DNA of 64,000 bases from Paulownia fortunei (Eukaryota > Streptophyta > Magnoliopsida > Lamiales > Paulowniaceae), in the NCBI GenBank assembly GCA_019321725.1, contig CM033113.1:11842001-11906000 (forward strand), given 5' to 3'. This document shows positions 12,489-23,889 of this stretch, one piece after another. The notes under the pieces were generated by a model. That model saw nothing but the letters and a program-made list of their open reading frames with translations, was not told the origin of the DNA and did not search any database. How positions within the stretch are numbered: position 1 is the first letter of the stretch; the number at the start of each line of letters is the position of its first letter. The translations under genes and the position numbers were made by a program.

Positions 12489-12739
12489 AGCCCCTCCAAA
12501 TCCACTGCTTCAACTCTGTTGTTTATTTAGAATCATCTCACTTATCTCTTTAGCTCAATATCTCTTCCACTGATCTGATCTCCTAATGACTTTTATTTTT
12601 TACTAATTGCTTTTGTCCTCACTTTACTGAAGTTCTTAGCCTGCCAAATATTCTACTCAGATCCTGGACTCTCTCTTGATTTTGAAATCTTCATCACTAA
12701 TCTCATCATTAGTTTAACTTAGACATTTATGTTTTGTAT

Positions 12740-13681
12740 TGAAAAGACTGATGTATATCATCCATGAGCACAGCAAATCTATGATGCTTGCCGAACTAAT
12801 CGATGTTCCATGAAGCCATGGCTAGTGATGAAAGACTTGTGAATGACAGTCCTTAGAAATTCCAAACTAGTGTCCTAAGGGTTTGAGTCGTCGGTGGATG
12901 TTGGTGGTGGCATCAGAGCAACGGCTGTGTGGTTGCGGAAGCCTTCCTGGACATGACATGCATAGTGCTTGGACTTCCACAAGTTGTTGCTGGTTTGGAA
13001 GGAATTAAGAACTTGACTTCGTCAGGGGAGATATGTTTGAGGCTACCTCACATGTTGGATGCTGTTTTACTAAAAGGTGTGAGAGTTGATTTTAACATAA
13101 TTTCCTTACACAAAACGAAATTCCATAAAACTTACATTTTTAAGGAAGTTTGGCAGAGAAAAATATTGATCTTAAAATAGAATTAAGGAATAATTGTTTT
13201 TATGTTCAGATTCAACTTCAAGAATCACTTGATGTAGTAAATTACAAATACCCATCAAACCCCTAAGTTTCTTTTAAAACAGTTGAATCAAAACTATACA
13301 CAACTTGCTTTTACAGGGCAATATCATCCAAATTCTAACCTACTAGTAACTTAATAATCCTCGTTTGGTACAAACAACAAGCAGTGGACATTACCCGCTT
13401 GGAGCCACAAAGATAGTGTTAGAATAATACTGAAGAAATGCAAAGATGCAATTGGCAGCAGCAAGGACAAGGTAGTAAAGGTGACAGTCCTCGATGTGAT
13501 TTTGAACAATCATGGAGGAGGAGATAAGGCAATCGACGATCAACTCTTCTACGACATGGCAATGGTGGCTTATCCCAATGGTGTAGAAAGAACTGAGAAA
13601 GAATGGGTGAAGCTCTTTTCTGATGCTGGCATCAGCGGGTACAATATTACTCTTGGATTAGGTGTGAGGTCTCCCAGTTAG
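12740..13681 (+). pseudogene. O-methyltransferase pseudogene, divergent to the OMT at 4.6-5.7 kb
   Basis: Exon 1 remnants: IIHEHSKSMMLAELIDV (about 12757-12810) corresponds to residues near 48-65 of the OMT at 4564-5746; the next segment, MASDERLVND (12820-12850), corresponds to residues near 185, so about 120 codons are deleted. Then SSVDVGGGIRATA (SAM-binding motif, near 12890), a stop or frameshift, VVAEAFLDMTCIVLGLPQVVAGLEG (near 12925), another frameshift at the GDMFE motif, and a donor site at 13077. The intron is 13077-13384. Exon 2 (13385-13681) is fully open for 98 codons and ends in TAG, but its start has WTLPAWS instead of W-ILHDW, so the catalytic His is lost, and the C-terminus is shortened after LGVRSPS. 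It is a decayed paralogue, oriented head-to-head with the other OMT about 7 kb away. Confidence 0.88.
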
Positions 13682-15095
13682 ATTTTGTCCTTGATTATTC
13701 AAGAATTCTCATGATCCATACAAAGGATTGATGCAATAGGTTGTGGAAAGCATCTTGGTGGTTCTGGTGAATTGATTATTCAGATATAACCTAGAGCACC
13801 TAATGCAGTAATTATTCTTGTCAAAATTAATAAAAATAAATAATAAAAGTGATACCTCAAAAGAAGATGCATAGGATTGCCGATTCTATTATCTATTTTA
13901 CCAAGTGGTCAACACACTACATAGAAATATTCTGAACTACTAGAAGTTAAGAATCTGAATAGTTAAAGGTATTATAAGAAAATCTGTATCTTTATAACCA
14001 TAACTTTGCCAAGAAAACATATATCTTCATGGTACACACATAACGCACTACTACCCACAGAAGCCTCAATTCGGGAGGTTGACAGCTTATCCACTATTAA
14101 TTCCTTCCACAAAATTGGTATCCAATAGGATCACAACCAAGCACTCAAACACCGGCTGCTTCGGAAGAGTGAAAGATCAGGAGACGAGAACAAGCAAGCA
14201 TAGACAGGCAACACAAGTTAAATGGAAGGTTTAGTGTCATTACATTCCTCCCTCGCCCCAGCACACGCGTTGAGCTGGAACCACACAACTCCAATTCTTA
14301 CGTTTTTTGCCTCCCAATCCCCAAACATCTAATTCATCAAAGGAGTTGGTTTCTAATAATGCCAACCTCACACAAGTCACTGCCTCAAGAATCAGGGAAT
14401 GAATAGATATCCTTGTGGTATATTTCTGTATCCTCCTTGTTCCTTAAAATTTATCACCTTGCAATGGTTTTTAGTTGATAACAGGATATTACATTTTCTG
14501 CAGTTAATTCCTACAGAAGCTTAGATTTGAGCAAACATAGAGAGCATCTAAATGTTTTGGGGACTCTCCCATGAGCAAGTTAGGCAATTGGCGGGAGCTA
14601 TAAGACTACGGTAAGATAACAAGTTCTAATAACCCAAGTTCGAAGGCAATATTGTACCTACGAAAAAACAAAATGCCGAAAAAACATAAGAAAAAACTGA
14701 GCCCCGGAAGAATATATATTTAGCAGAGAGAACAAACAGGCCATTTATCATTATAATGAGGAAAGAGATCGATATATCACTCTCCATGCCAGGGCAAAGA
14801 CACCAGCCATTTTACTTCAAAACACAAAAAAACAGGAAATGATCTGAGCCTGAGGGAACTATGATATCATTGAGATGGAAATATGCATGTCTTTTTTATA
14901 TGATAACCAACAGAAATACTGAGACTCAAATAAATTCTTTGTTCAACCACAGGCCATCAAATGAACATGGATACGGCGAAAGGGTAGTGTATGAGAATCC
15001 AAATTAATATAGAACACCCTCAACTCTCTATCCATCATCAAATAAAGTTCATGTTGAAGTTTTTATCAGCATAAAGTTCGCCAAACTCAACAGGG
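13682..15095. other. Intergenic; 3' flank/UTR of PAA1 at its right end
   Basis: No gene seen. The last few hundred bases left of 15096 should include the 3' untranslated region of the minus-strand proteasome gene. No transposon borders recognised. Confidence 0.4.
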
Positions 15096-18000
15096 TCAGT
15101 CGCGCTCACTGATTGCAGTCAGGTGCTCATCAATTTCTTCAGTCGACAAAACTTTGAAAAGCGGATCTTCTTTCCTCAAAACACCAACCTGGCAAAGATC
15201 AAAAGATTTAATGCCGCAGCAAACACATTCTTATAAATTTCTTCAATGTAATCAGGCTTGTCACAAGATAGCAAACGGTCATGACTTGAAAAGGAGTACA
15301 AAATTAATAGATGCCCAATTCTGGACACAACATATCTTAAAAAGGAGTACAAAATTAACAGAGCCCAATTCTGGACACAACGTATTCGCAAATAAGTTGC
15401 TATACCTAGAGCAAGTTGATGAACTTTATTTGATCTTTTTAATAGGGAAATTCTTTTATATCAGGGAAGGGCGGAGGGGGGAAAGAGAGACCATGAAATT
15501 AATTGTGTGAGGTAGGAGAAGCGACAAGCACGACTAGTCAAGTATAAAAATAGAGAAGAACAAACAAGTAATGTAAACAGAGCAGGTTTCATTTTCAGAC
15601 CCAAACACAAAAAGGATTACCTCAATCTCACTGGCCTTAAAATCCTCCTGCAGAACAGATTGCAGAGCTGAAATTGCAGTCTACAAATAGAAACAGGTGA
15701 AATATTAGAACTCTCAACCTTGATGTTAATGACAGAGACCAAACTCTTCCCTTACTTTCAAAAGAAAGTGAATCACACAATGATCAAATAAAAGGCATTG
15801 TATATATAATGTAAATACCATCTCTCTCACTAGGTCAGAAGCAGATACTTTTTCTAAATTTTCAAGCAACACATCTTTCCTAATTTTCAACCAACAACGT
15901 ACTTTCTAAAACAAGAGAGATTACATCCTTGTTAATTTGCTTTTCACCCAAACTCTCATTAAAACACTAAACTCAAGAAGGCTTCATCTTGTACAATTGG
16001 GGAGGCCACATGAAACTTCTTCCGCCCTGCTTCATCGAGGGTCATATTCATAACGAAGCCACAGAGTCTGAAACCCTTCTAAAATAACCTCACTCCATGT
16101 AAATTGCAATCCATGTATTTTAGGTTTGCAAAAACAAGGGGGCGAGACACACACACACACAGAGAATAAGTCTCTCATACTCGAAGGCATGAACGTAAAT
16201 CCTGTCATTCAAATTCTACTTCTATTTATCATTATTATTTCAACTTCCACCTAAATGACGTTTAGCTTGTATAACCTCACACCAATGTTTGGTTCAGGAG
16301 ACAGCATCGCCCCAAGGAATAATAGTTGTCCCTTGAATATCCCCCCACGACTCTTGCACCAAATTGCACCAAGGGACAACAGATGATTAGGAAGTATTGG
16401 AATTGGAAATGGAGCAAATCACACTTTCCAACAGAAATACTCTAAACAAAAATCTGAAAGTGCTTTCAAGAAGAGGAAAATAGCAAAAAAGGAAAATCAT
16501 TAAAAACTGCAACTTAATTATCATTGGACTTTAGCCCGTTTGGATCTGAATTATGAACATTATTTTTACAGAAATTTTAGCTAATAGCTACTCTTTTGAG
16601 CACCCACAAACAGAAGGGCTCTTGACATTAGTTTCAAGCCAAAAAACGTTATGCACATATTGTGTGTGACCTGGTTAAATTATTGTATGTACATTCAGCT
16701 TATGAGTCCCAAGATAATAATGTTTTAAGGATATCTTCTTTAAGCATTTAAAGGAGGCTCTAATGGAGGTTCATCAAAAGGCATGATATGATATATAGCA
16801 GCACGGAGTCTGTTTCCATTTCTAGTTTTGCCCATCACCTTTTTGTATCCGCAAATTGTGTTGAGAAATAGTGAGAAATAAATATCCCATCACTTCAGAA
16901 ATTGGCCAAACTTTTATGGCAAATGTTAGTAAAGGTCCTAATAAGACCCAATTAATAAGAGCCTTTAACACTACAATTTACTAATTTTTTTCCAACCCAG
17001 GTACTAACTACTAAAAAATAACGCTGATGACTACGTAGCTAATTCTAATAATCTCTTCAAGTAAAATTGTACCATTTTAATCATCAACTATCATTTTGCA
17101 TTACAATAAGTAAAATTTGAGTTACAAATTTATAAAACATGTCACAGAATAATAAAAAGAATATCACCAACCAGCTATAGAGAATTGTCAGCGTTATTGT
17201 GTCTTAACACTACTTCATTCAAGGTTAGAGATCAACGTGATTCTAGATCCAACAATATAATACTTAAGACATACCTTTGTGGTGAAACTCACCATAAGGA
17301 AGCTTTCCTATTTCCCCCAACAAATACAGGTCAAATCAGCATAAAACAGACATACAAGTGACGGTACATATTTTCCTTCACTTTTATAACTCTCTCTCTC
17401 ATTTGGAATTAGTTCATTTGTTTTAAATGTTTTTCTTGGTACATCACATCAGGAAACAGGGGTTTCTCATAATTGATATGATCTTCTATATTGTGGATAT
17501 CACTCGTCAAACTACTCAAACATCTGTAATAACAGAAAAGATCGGCCTGAAAGATATTTAACTTCCCATTTTGTAATAATAGAAAGGTTAAACAAGGATT
17601 ATATGAATGCAATTAGAATTTGATGCTAAAACCAAAACAAAATCATATCAAAGAATAATGAAACACAATACTTCATCCATCAAGCTTTGAAAGGTTTAGT
17701 TTTAGATGAGAGCTCAAAGTGACTTCAAGTATTCTTTATAGTTTTCTCCTCAAAAGTAATCATCGAAAATTAGTGGCAATCACATCATCGTTGTAATGAG
17801 GGTAACTTTTGAAAGCAAATTTGCATTTTAGGAAATGGAACATATTTATGAACATACAAAAAAGAAAAAGGAAATTTTAAACCCATACATAATTTTAGTG
17901 TGAGACATAACACTTTCACAGGGTGTGTCCCTAACAATTCCCATCTCAAATACACGATCCTCTCAACTATGACACTCATTACCCGCCAAAGCAAGAAAGA

Positions 18001-18215
18001 AAGAAGAGGGAAATAAACACCAAATAGCTCACAGGCTAAATTAAGACTGTCTGGCTATAAAGGTGCACCTAACATAGTGCCTGAAGCTTATTGGCAAAGA
18101 CAGACAGAGCATTAAAGTACAACACAAGGGATTGGCATATTACAAATACATACAAAATGAGAAGACAGAAGAGATGACTACATACAAAGATATATATATA
18201 TACACACACACATAC

Positions 18216-18264
<49 letters not shown>

Positions 18265-21200
18265 GAGAGGTTATGCTAGTAGGATATCAAGTCAATCAAC
18301 AAGAGAGAGTACAGATTATCCAGGTTCATAAGTACACCATGTGCACAAATAAATATACTAAATCGATCCAGCCACATATCTAAATTTTGAGAGTTTCACT
18401 ATTATATATCAGAAAAGTGAATTATTCTTCAATAGCAACACAGATCAATGGTGAACAGTAAACAAGTTAACCAACTAGCACATATACATTACAAACTATA
18501 CTCAAACAATTAGGTCAGGATCCTAATTTCAAACATTAACAAAGGGCTCATCTACATTATGCATTTCTTTTACCTGTACTGTTTCCTCATAGGAGAATGC
18601 AGGATCATTTTTCATCTTCTTTTCTAAAAAGTTAATGGCTTCTTGCTCTTTCCCTCCAGCACTTGTTGCCTATCAGAAAACAAAATGGAATGTAAATTAT
18701 CTTTTCAACCCAAAACAATTGTTCTTTACTTGTAGAAGTAACTAATATAAAAGAAAAATGAAAAGTTTTTTCATTTAGCTTTCAAGAAAATTCGAAATGA
18801 AGATAAAGTAAATTAGTAAATCAATCGTACTAGTACCAATAATATTTTGCTATATTCAAGATCATTATGGCAAGACTATTATATCACAACTCAATTACTC
18901 CCTTCTTCCCATTTTTACGTATCCATTTGGACTCAACACAGAGTTTTAGATGAGAGTTGAAAAAGTGAAACTTTTATGTATGTTTACATTATTACCCTCA
19001 AAAGTAATGATAATGATTGATAGTTAGTGTTGTTTCACTATTAAGTGAGGGTATTTTTGAGAAAAATATTTATGTTTTAGGAAATTGACCCTTATTTTGG
19101 AACGCCTCAAAAAGGAAGTAGGAGTGATAAATTTGAGACAGAGGAAGTATGCATTAACCACTGAACGATAAAACAGATTGGTACAGAGAGTCTGAGTTTA
19201 CATGATTGATTCGAAGAAAGCAAGCCAACCAAGGATTTCACAAAGATTATGTCTCATATGGGAATATGCTCAATTCAGAAAGTCAAATAGAGTAAGGATC
19301 TTAGCCTCTTAGAATTCTTCTTTAAAAAAACAACACCAGAACACAAGGGAGCCAGTTTGACATATTTTATCACTGGCAAGTCTAAGCCCTCAAATGGAAG
19401 TCCGTAATGTTACCAAGATCTTGCATTTAATAAAATTGGTTGCTTTTCAGAGGTCAAGAAATAAGGTTAACCCCTTGTATAGATACAGCATCTATGGACT
19501 TCAAAGACAATGGACAACAGGTTAAGGCTGGCTACAGCAAGTCTTACAGATCCACAGACAATTCTAACACAAGTGCACATCGGAACTCAGAGAGCCTCCT
19601 GGACAACATAATTAAGCACGCTCCAGCTAATTATCAGAAACTAGATATTGAAGGTGTAAGAAAATATTATATGATTCAGAAGTCTGAGGGAGTTATTAGA
19701 ATCTAAAGATTCTTTCTATCAACAAACACCCATTAGATGTAAAAATACATTTGAAAGTTCAGTTGTAACAATTGTATACAAATGGAAGAAAAATCAGTAA
19801 AGGTATATGCATCCGAGGCAACAATATCAGAGAATGACATAAAAATGAATTTATGAAAATAACAAAAATTTGAAAAGAACAAAAGGTTCCATCTCAAAGA
19901 TGGGAACATCCTAACTACCTTATGACCAAAAAAATGACCGGCAGGATCGCACTTGAAGAGCTGAGGACCTTTCTCTTCGTCAATACCCAATATCATTGCA
20001 ACTTTACGCATAAAAAGAACCAAATTAATGAAGAGAAACATATAATATAGAGAAGAAACATTAACAAGATATATATTTGTTAAGTGAAGTGAATAGCAAC
20101 AAACCTACGCCAAGTGGTCTCATATAGGCATGCTGAGTGTAAACCTGAGACTTGTCTGCAATCCTGCATTGTATTCGATACACTTACAACTAAAAATACA
20201 TAGAATTGCAGCATTCAACACTTACAACTTATCCAAAAAAACATTTGAAGTGAATAGGATTTTATAAACTTATCTGGATAGTATCTGGCATACACTTGGG
20301 ACATACACTTGGCAATTAGCCACATAATCGTAGGATTATATAATTCTAGGTACAAGCCATTATATCCGACAAATTGTTTGAGCATTATTAATCACTTAGG
20401 GCACATATATGCTAGCAGAAGTAGTGGCATAAATGGACATATAAGAACAAAGTAGAGTCAAAAGGTATTTTAGTGCACCAAGATAAAATATTAATGAAAT
20501 ATAAGATACCATCGTGCCAATACGTCAACAGGCATTTCGTATCCATATCTAAAACGAAACTCAGCAGCCTCATTCCTCGCTTGTTGAACCAAAGTCCTTG
20601 CATCAGCTGAACGGGAAAGGAATAAATTGAAATCAACTATCAATATGAAAAACGTCAAGAAGGAATATCAAGCTCCCAGTTTTTCACACTAGCATATGGA
20701 CCTATGCTTAAATGAAAACAGGCTTCACTCGAAACCTTGCTTTCTCAAACGTAACAAATAGGAAAGTATATTTGGACCAGCGAAAAATGCATCCATTGGG
20801 GCATAACCAACCAACCAAAAATGTGGTTAATTCAATACGTTGAACTTCTTCCCAAACTATCACCCAGTGCCAAAAGAAAAGTGACACTTTAAATTCTTAG
20901 CATTATTTCAAAAAACAAAATTTCTTAAACAAGAGATATTAATAACACTGCGACTTACACAACCAAATCCCGAGTCTTACTGCATTAGAATGAGTAATTA
21001 TTTTCATTATTTCAGTTTACAAAATTAATTATACACGAAAAAAGAAGTCAAAGCTAAAAAGTACCTGTCATGCCAGTAGCCAACAAACCAAGGTACTTAG
21101 TAATGGGAAACAAATGGGTGACGCTTGTCTGATCCAAAAGCTTGTCCTGCTCGCACATTACCCGTATGATAAATTCAACCCACACAATAGAAATAAATTA

Positions 21201-21578
21201 CCCAGTTTTTTTTTAAAAAAAAATACAAAATAATCAATATTAAAAAGAAAACCCACCGGAACTTTCTTCTGAGTAACAACACAAACTGAATCCGCCCCGC
21301 GGACGCCAATCGAGGTGATTCCGGCAGCCTTAACAGCTTTGAAAGCATATTCTGCATAAATTATGGCAACAGAAATACATAAACCCTAATTTACTAAAAC
21401 CCACCACAATAAGTAAATGAACAACCATACCTGAGCCAAAATTAGGGCATTAAGTTGGGAGAAATTACAAAAAATGTTTTCTGTGGAAGTAGAAATGCTT
21501 ACCAACTTGGTAGAGACGACCTTCGGGAGAGAAGATCGTTATGTGTCGATCATATCCGCCTCCACTTCCACGGCTCAT
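15096..21578 (-). CDS. PAA1: 20S proteasome subunit alpha type-6 (alpha-1, PAA)
   Basis: Structural alpha subunit of the 20S proteasome outer ring, which gates substrate entry and docks the 19S cap in cytosol and nucleus. Nine exons (minus strand): 21503-21578, 21257-21351, 21065-21146, 20510-20606, 20105-20163, 19919-20001, 18574-18669, 15621-15680, 15096-15188. They sum to 741 bases, 246 residues plus TGA (15096-15098), the exact family length, with GT-AG introns and consistent phases throughout. The N-terminus [20 protein letters not shown] is the conserved alpha-subunit gating tail and signature; later blocks include [55 protein letters not shown] and the C-terminal [14 protein letters not shown]. 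No disruption seen. Intron 7 (15681-18573) is the largest at 2.9 kb and, with intron 6, holds MITEs and a microsatellite. Alpha subunits lack the catalytic threonine. Symbol follows the Arabidopsis name; PSMA6 is the animal one. Confidence 0.97.
17697..17850. mobile_element. Degenerate MITE copy in PAA1 intron 7
   Basis: TTAGTTTTAGATGAGAGCTC, CCTCAAAAGTAATCAT, GAGGGTAAC and GCATTTTAGGAAATGG match in order the interior of the Stowaway-like MITE at 18898-19147, but the terminal repeats are lost. Confidence 0.55.
18189..18270. repeat. Compound microsatellite (TA)n(CA)n(GA)n
   Basis: TATATATATA, then CACACACACA, then about 25 GA units with one CA interruption near 18257. Lies in PAA1 intron 7. 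Confidence 0.95.
18898..19147. mobile_element. Stowaway-like MITE in PAA1 intron 6
   Basis: CTCCCTTCTTCCCATTTTTA at the left and AAATTTGAGACAGAGGAAG at the right are imperfect inverted repeats (CTCCCTCxGTCCC theme of Stowaway), flanked by TA on both sides (18896-18897 and 19148-19149), the Tc1/mariner target duplication. It sits between PAA1 exons 7 and 6, outside splice sites. Confidence 0.75.
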
Positions 21579-21705
21579 TCTTCAATTCTTTTCTTCTAAA
21601 GATTTGGTTTTTTTACTCTTTGAGGTGCTCTTCTTTTGCTTTCTTTTTAAATAATAAGTTTGATTGGATTTGCGATTTAGAAGAAATGCGTGGGAGATTG
21701 ATGAG

Positions 21706-21713
21706 GTTTATAC
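21706..21713 (-). promoter_or_regulatory. Candidate TATA box of PAA1
   Basis: On the minus strand GTGTATAAACC, about 130 bases upstream of the ATG at 21578, followed by a pyrimidine/A-rich leader. Upstream on the same strand at 21731-21735 is TGGGC, the core reported for the proteasome-related cis element bound by NAC factors of the plant proteasome stress regulon; so short a word may be chance. Confidence 0.45.
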
Positions 21714-21794
21714 ACGAGGAGGAAGCTTTGTGCCCAAGATAGGAACAAACAAAGAGCGAGTGCAATGACTGAAATACCCCCGTCTGTGTATGGA

Positions 21795-21885
21795 ACTTTA
21801 TTTAGTTGATGCAGTCCTAATTGAGGGGTTTAGGTTTTACACTTTATTTAGTTGATGCAGTCCTAATTAGGGTTTTAGGTTTTAC
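21795..21885. repeat. Tandem duplication of ~46 bp with telo-box motifs, upstream of PAA1
   Basis: ACTTTATTTAGTTGATGCAG through TTAGGTTTTAC occurs at 21795-21840 and again at 21841-21885. On the PAA1 strand the proximal unit gives AACCCCT-like and the distal one AAAACCCTAA, the telo-box motif found in promoters of plant housekeeping genes. Confidence 0.85.
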
Positions 21886-21956
21886 AATCAGTAAGAAATT
21901 TTTTCTTTTTTGTTTATTAATCCACAATGACCTTTCCTTTGTAAACTCCCTTTCCA

Positions 21957-21989
21957 TGATGATAATAATAATAATAATAATAATAATTT
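21957..21989. repeat. (ATA)n microsatellite
   Basis: About nine ATA/AAT units in a row. Confidence 0.9.
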
Positions 21990-22142
21990 CTTAGGTCAAG
22001 GTGAGAATGATTCGATCAAATAGATTCTAAGGTTATGTTTAGACTCATTTTCATGAGATCAAATACCGTACCCAAGGCAAAAATATGTTTCGGTGCATGC
22101 AAATCCTCAGGCCGAATTAATTTCCCCACCCACACCTCTTTA

Positions 22143-22262
22143 CTCTGTCTGTCATTTGTGGGAATCTCAATTAAGACCGAAATGTTCTCTCCCTTCTTCA
22201 TTCTCTGTCTATCAATTGTGGGAATCTTAATTGGAACTGAAATGTTCTCTCCCTTCTACCTT
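22143..22262. repeat. Two tandem 60-bp units
   Basis: CTCTGTCTNTCATTTGTGGG and AAATGTTCTCTCCCTTCT recur with an exact 60-base period (22143-22202, 22203-22262); several point differences. Confidence 0.85.
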
Positions 22263-22401
22263 CATTTTTCACTTTCTCTTGCAATTTTTCAAACGCTCCA
22301 TCCCATCAAATAGTGAATTGATCAATTTTAGGGATAAAATTTTGTTTTGGGCTTTTGCATTTGGGGTTCCATTTCCGTAACACATCGCATTTGTACCATA
22401 G

Positions 22402-22737
22402 TGTCAGGGACCGGCGTTTTCGCCCACCCCACACAGTGTCTGTGCGGTGCCCCAATCTCTCGGGGTTAGTATAATCTAACGGGACAATAACTGGTTCCGC
22501 CCTGCCTTGGGGCTCATCAGAGGTTCGGCTCCAGACCCTAACCAGTCTATGTAGGGATGGTCAAGTCCAAAACTATCGATAAGCTCCCTGAACTTAACCG
22601 GGTTAGCATGCCTAAACTCTAAAGGGTCAGTGTAAATCTTCCAGACCTCATGATCTGGAATCTTTATCACCATATGCATTTCAACTTTTTCAACCAGTAC
22701 TACCGATGATAGATATGGTCGCGACTGGGACGGGGCA
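22402..22737 (-). repeat. TRIM 3' LTR
   Basis: Direct repeat of 23012-23366 sharing CGACCCxxC, CAGTACTxCCGATGATAGATATGG and CACCATATGCATTTCAACT-type words. Confidence 0.85.
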
Positions 22738-23011
22738 TCTTCCCCTACCGAATTTGGTGTACGTTCTCGTACACGGCTCGACAACACCCACAGTGTGCAA
22801 CAACATTGTCCATTTGGCAACCAACGAGTCCCCTTGACTTTTGTGTGCCCCTTGCATACCAACAGCACTGGGAGGCCCATAGAAAGATGAGGAGAGGTTT
22901 CCCAATGATCGCCCAGCAATGCTCTGCTTCCCTACTTACTCCACCCCATCTTGGTGAGAGCACTTGGCGCATTCATAGAAAACAAAGCCAAAACCTGGCT
23001 CTAATACCATT

Positions 23012-23366
23012 TGTCATGAACCGGGAGTTTTTGCCCACCCCATACGGTGTTTGTGCAGCGCCCCAACCCCTCTGGGCCAGCTTAATCCAACGGGACAAAA
23101 ACTAGTTTCACCCTGCCTCAGGCTCATCAGGGGATTGGCTCCAGACCCCGACCAGTTTGTGTAGGGATAGCCAAGTCTCTTTTTCAATGTCAAGTCCAAG
23201 ACTAGCGAAAAGCTCCCCGAACTTAATCGGGTCGGCATGCCTAAGCTTTGAAGGATCTGTGTAAATCTCCTACACCTCCTAATTTGGAACCTTTCCTACC
23301 ATATGCATTTCAACTCTTTCAACCAGTACTGCCGATGATAGATATGGTTGTGATCGAGTCATGACA
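23012..23366 (-). repeat. TRIM 5' LTR
   Basis: Starts TGTCATGA and ends TCATGACA, perfect 8-bp inverted termini; abuts the primer-binding site. Confidence 0.85.
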
Positions 23367-23889
23367 ATAAGCTCTGCATCTCCTTACACATCACACACTT
23401 GTAAACCTAACCACGGGCCGGGTCAGAATTAGATCATGGTCAATAGTTTGAAAATTGCGGTCAACATATTAATGGGTCTGACACGTAACCAGCCTTTGAG
23501 TCCAATAGCCAGTTAAGGGTTGGAGTTTTCCCAACCCGTGAATCGTTTGGTCTGACTCGATGGTTCAATGACCCATGAACCACCATGTACGACTTGGCGA
23601 TTTTGTCTTTATTATTTATTTTTTATGATCAACGGTCCAAATTCGTTGACTGTTGATCATCAACAGCCACAATTTAGCAGCTTTTACCAAATAGTCAAAA
23701 GTGCAGTTTGGAGCCCTTTTCCCTTTCTTTTTTTTTAAAAATAATTTTTACAATTATACTTTCTAAACCTATAAATACCCCCCAAACCCTATCATTTTTC
23801 TCACAAAAAAATTCTTAAATCTCAACTCTCTCAATTTTCTCAACTCTAAACTAAAGTGTCAATTTTATTTTCCAAGTAAAGTATTTTTG
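23367..23889. other. Probable 5' terminal region of the hAT element
   Basis: Subterminal-type sequence with GGGCCGGGTC, GGTCTGAC and ACCCGTGAA words, then a TATAAATACCCCCC promoter-like site near 23770. No target duplication identified. Confidence 0.4.

Larger units (their letters stand above)
22402..23366 (-). mobile_element. TRIM (miniature LTR retrotransposon)
   Basis: Two direct LTRs (22402-22737 and 23012-23366) flank only about 275 bases. Element orientation is minus: the 5' LTR is the right one and runs from TGTCATGA to TCATGACA-type inverted ends; next to it at 22994-23009 (minus strand) is TGGTATTAGAGCCAGG, matching the initiator-Met tRNA primer-binding site with one change; next to the left LTR at 22738-22748 is a purine tract GGTAGGGGAAGA. 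No gag or pol, as expected for TRIMs, which are mobilised by autonomous relatives. The right LTR has an extra ~19 bases near 23176. Flanking pentamers (CATAG / ATAAG) are not a clean target duplication. Open frames here (22476-23238) are incidental. Confidence 0.85.

Noticed and set aside
18132..18383. Open frame with Arg-Glu repeats
   Set aside because: It translates the (GA)n microsatellite in PAA1 intron 7; no initiation context or homology.
19440..19706. 88-codon plus-strand open frame
   Set aside because: Lies wholly in PAA1 intron 6 on the opposite strand, no recognisable motif.
21455..21742. 95-codon plus-strand open frame
   Set aside because: Antisense to PAA1 exon 1 and its leader; fully explained by the gene on the other strand.
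22476..23238. Several overlapping open frames on both strands
   Set aside because: They fall inside the LTRs and body of the TRIM element and overlap each other; codon structure unsupported.
22397..23371. CATAG / ATAAG as target duplication of the TRIM
   Set aside because: Not identical and not alignable without shifting; left as unproven.
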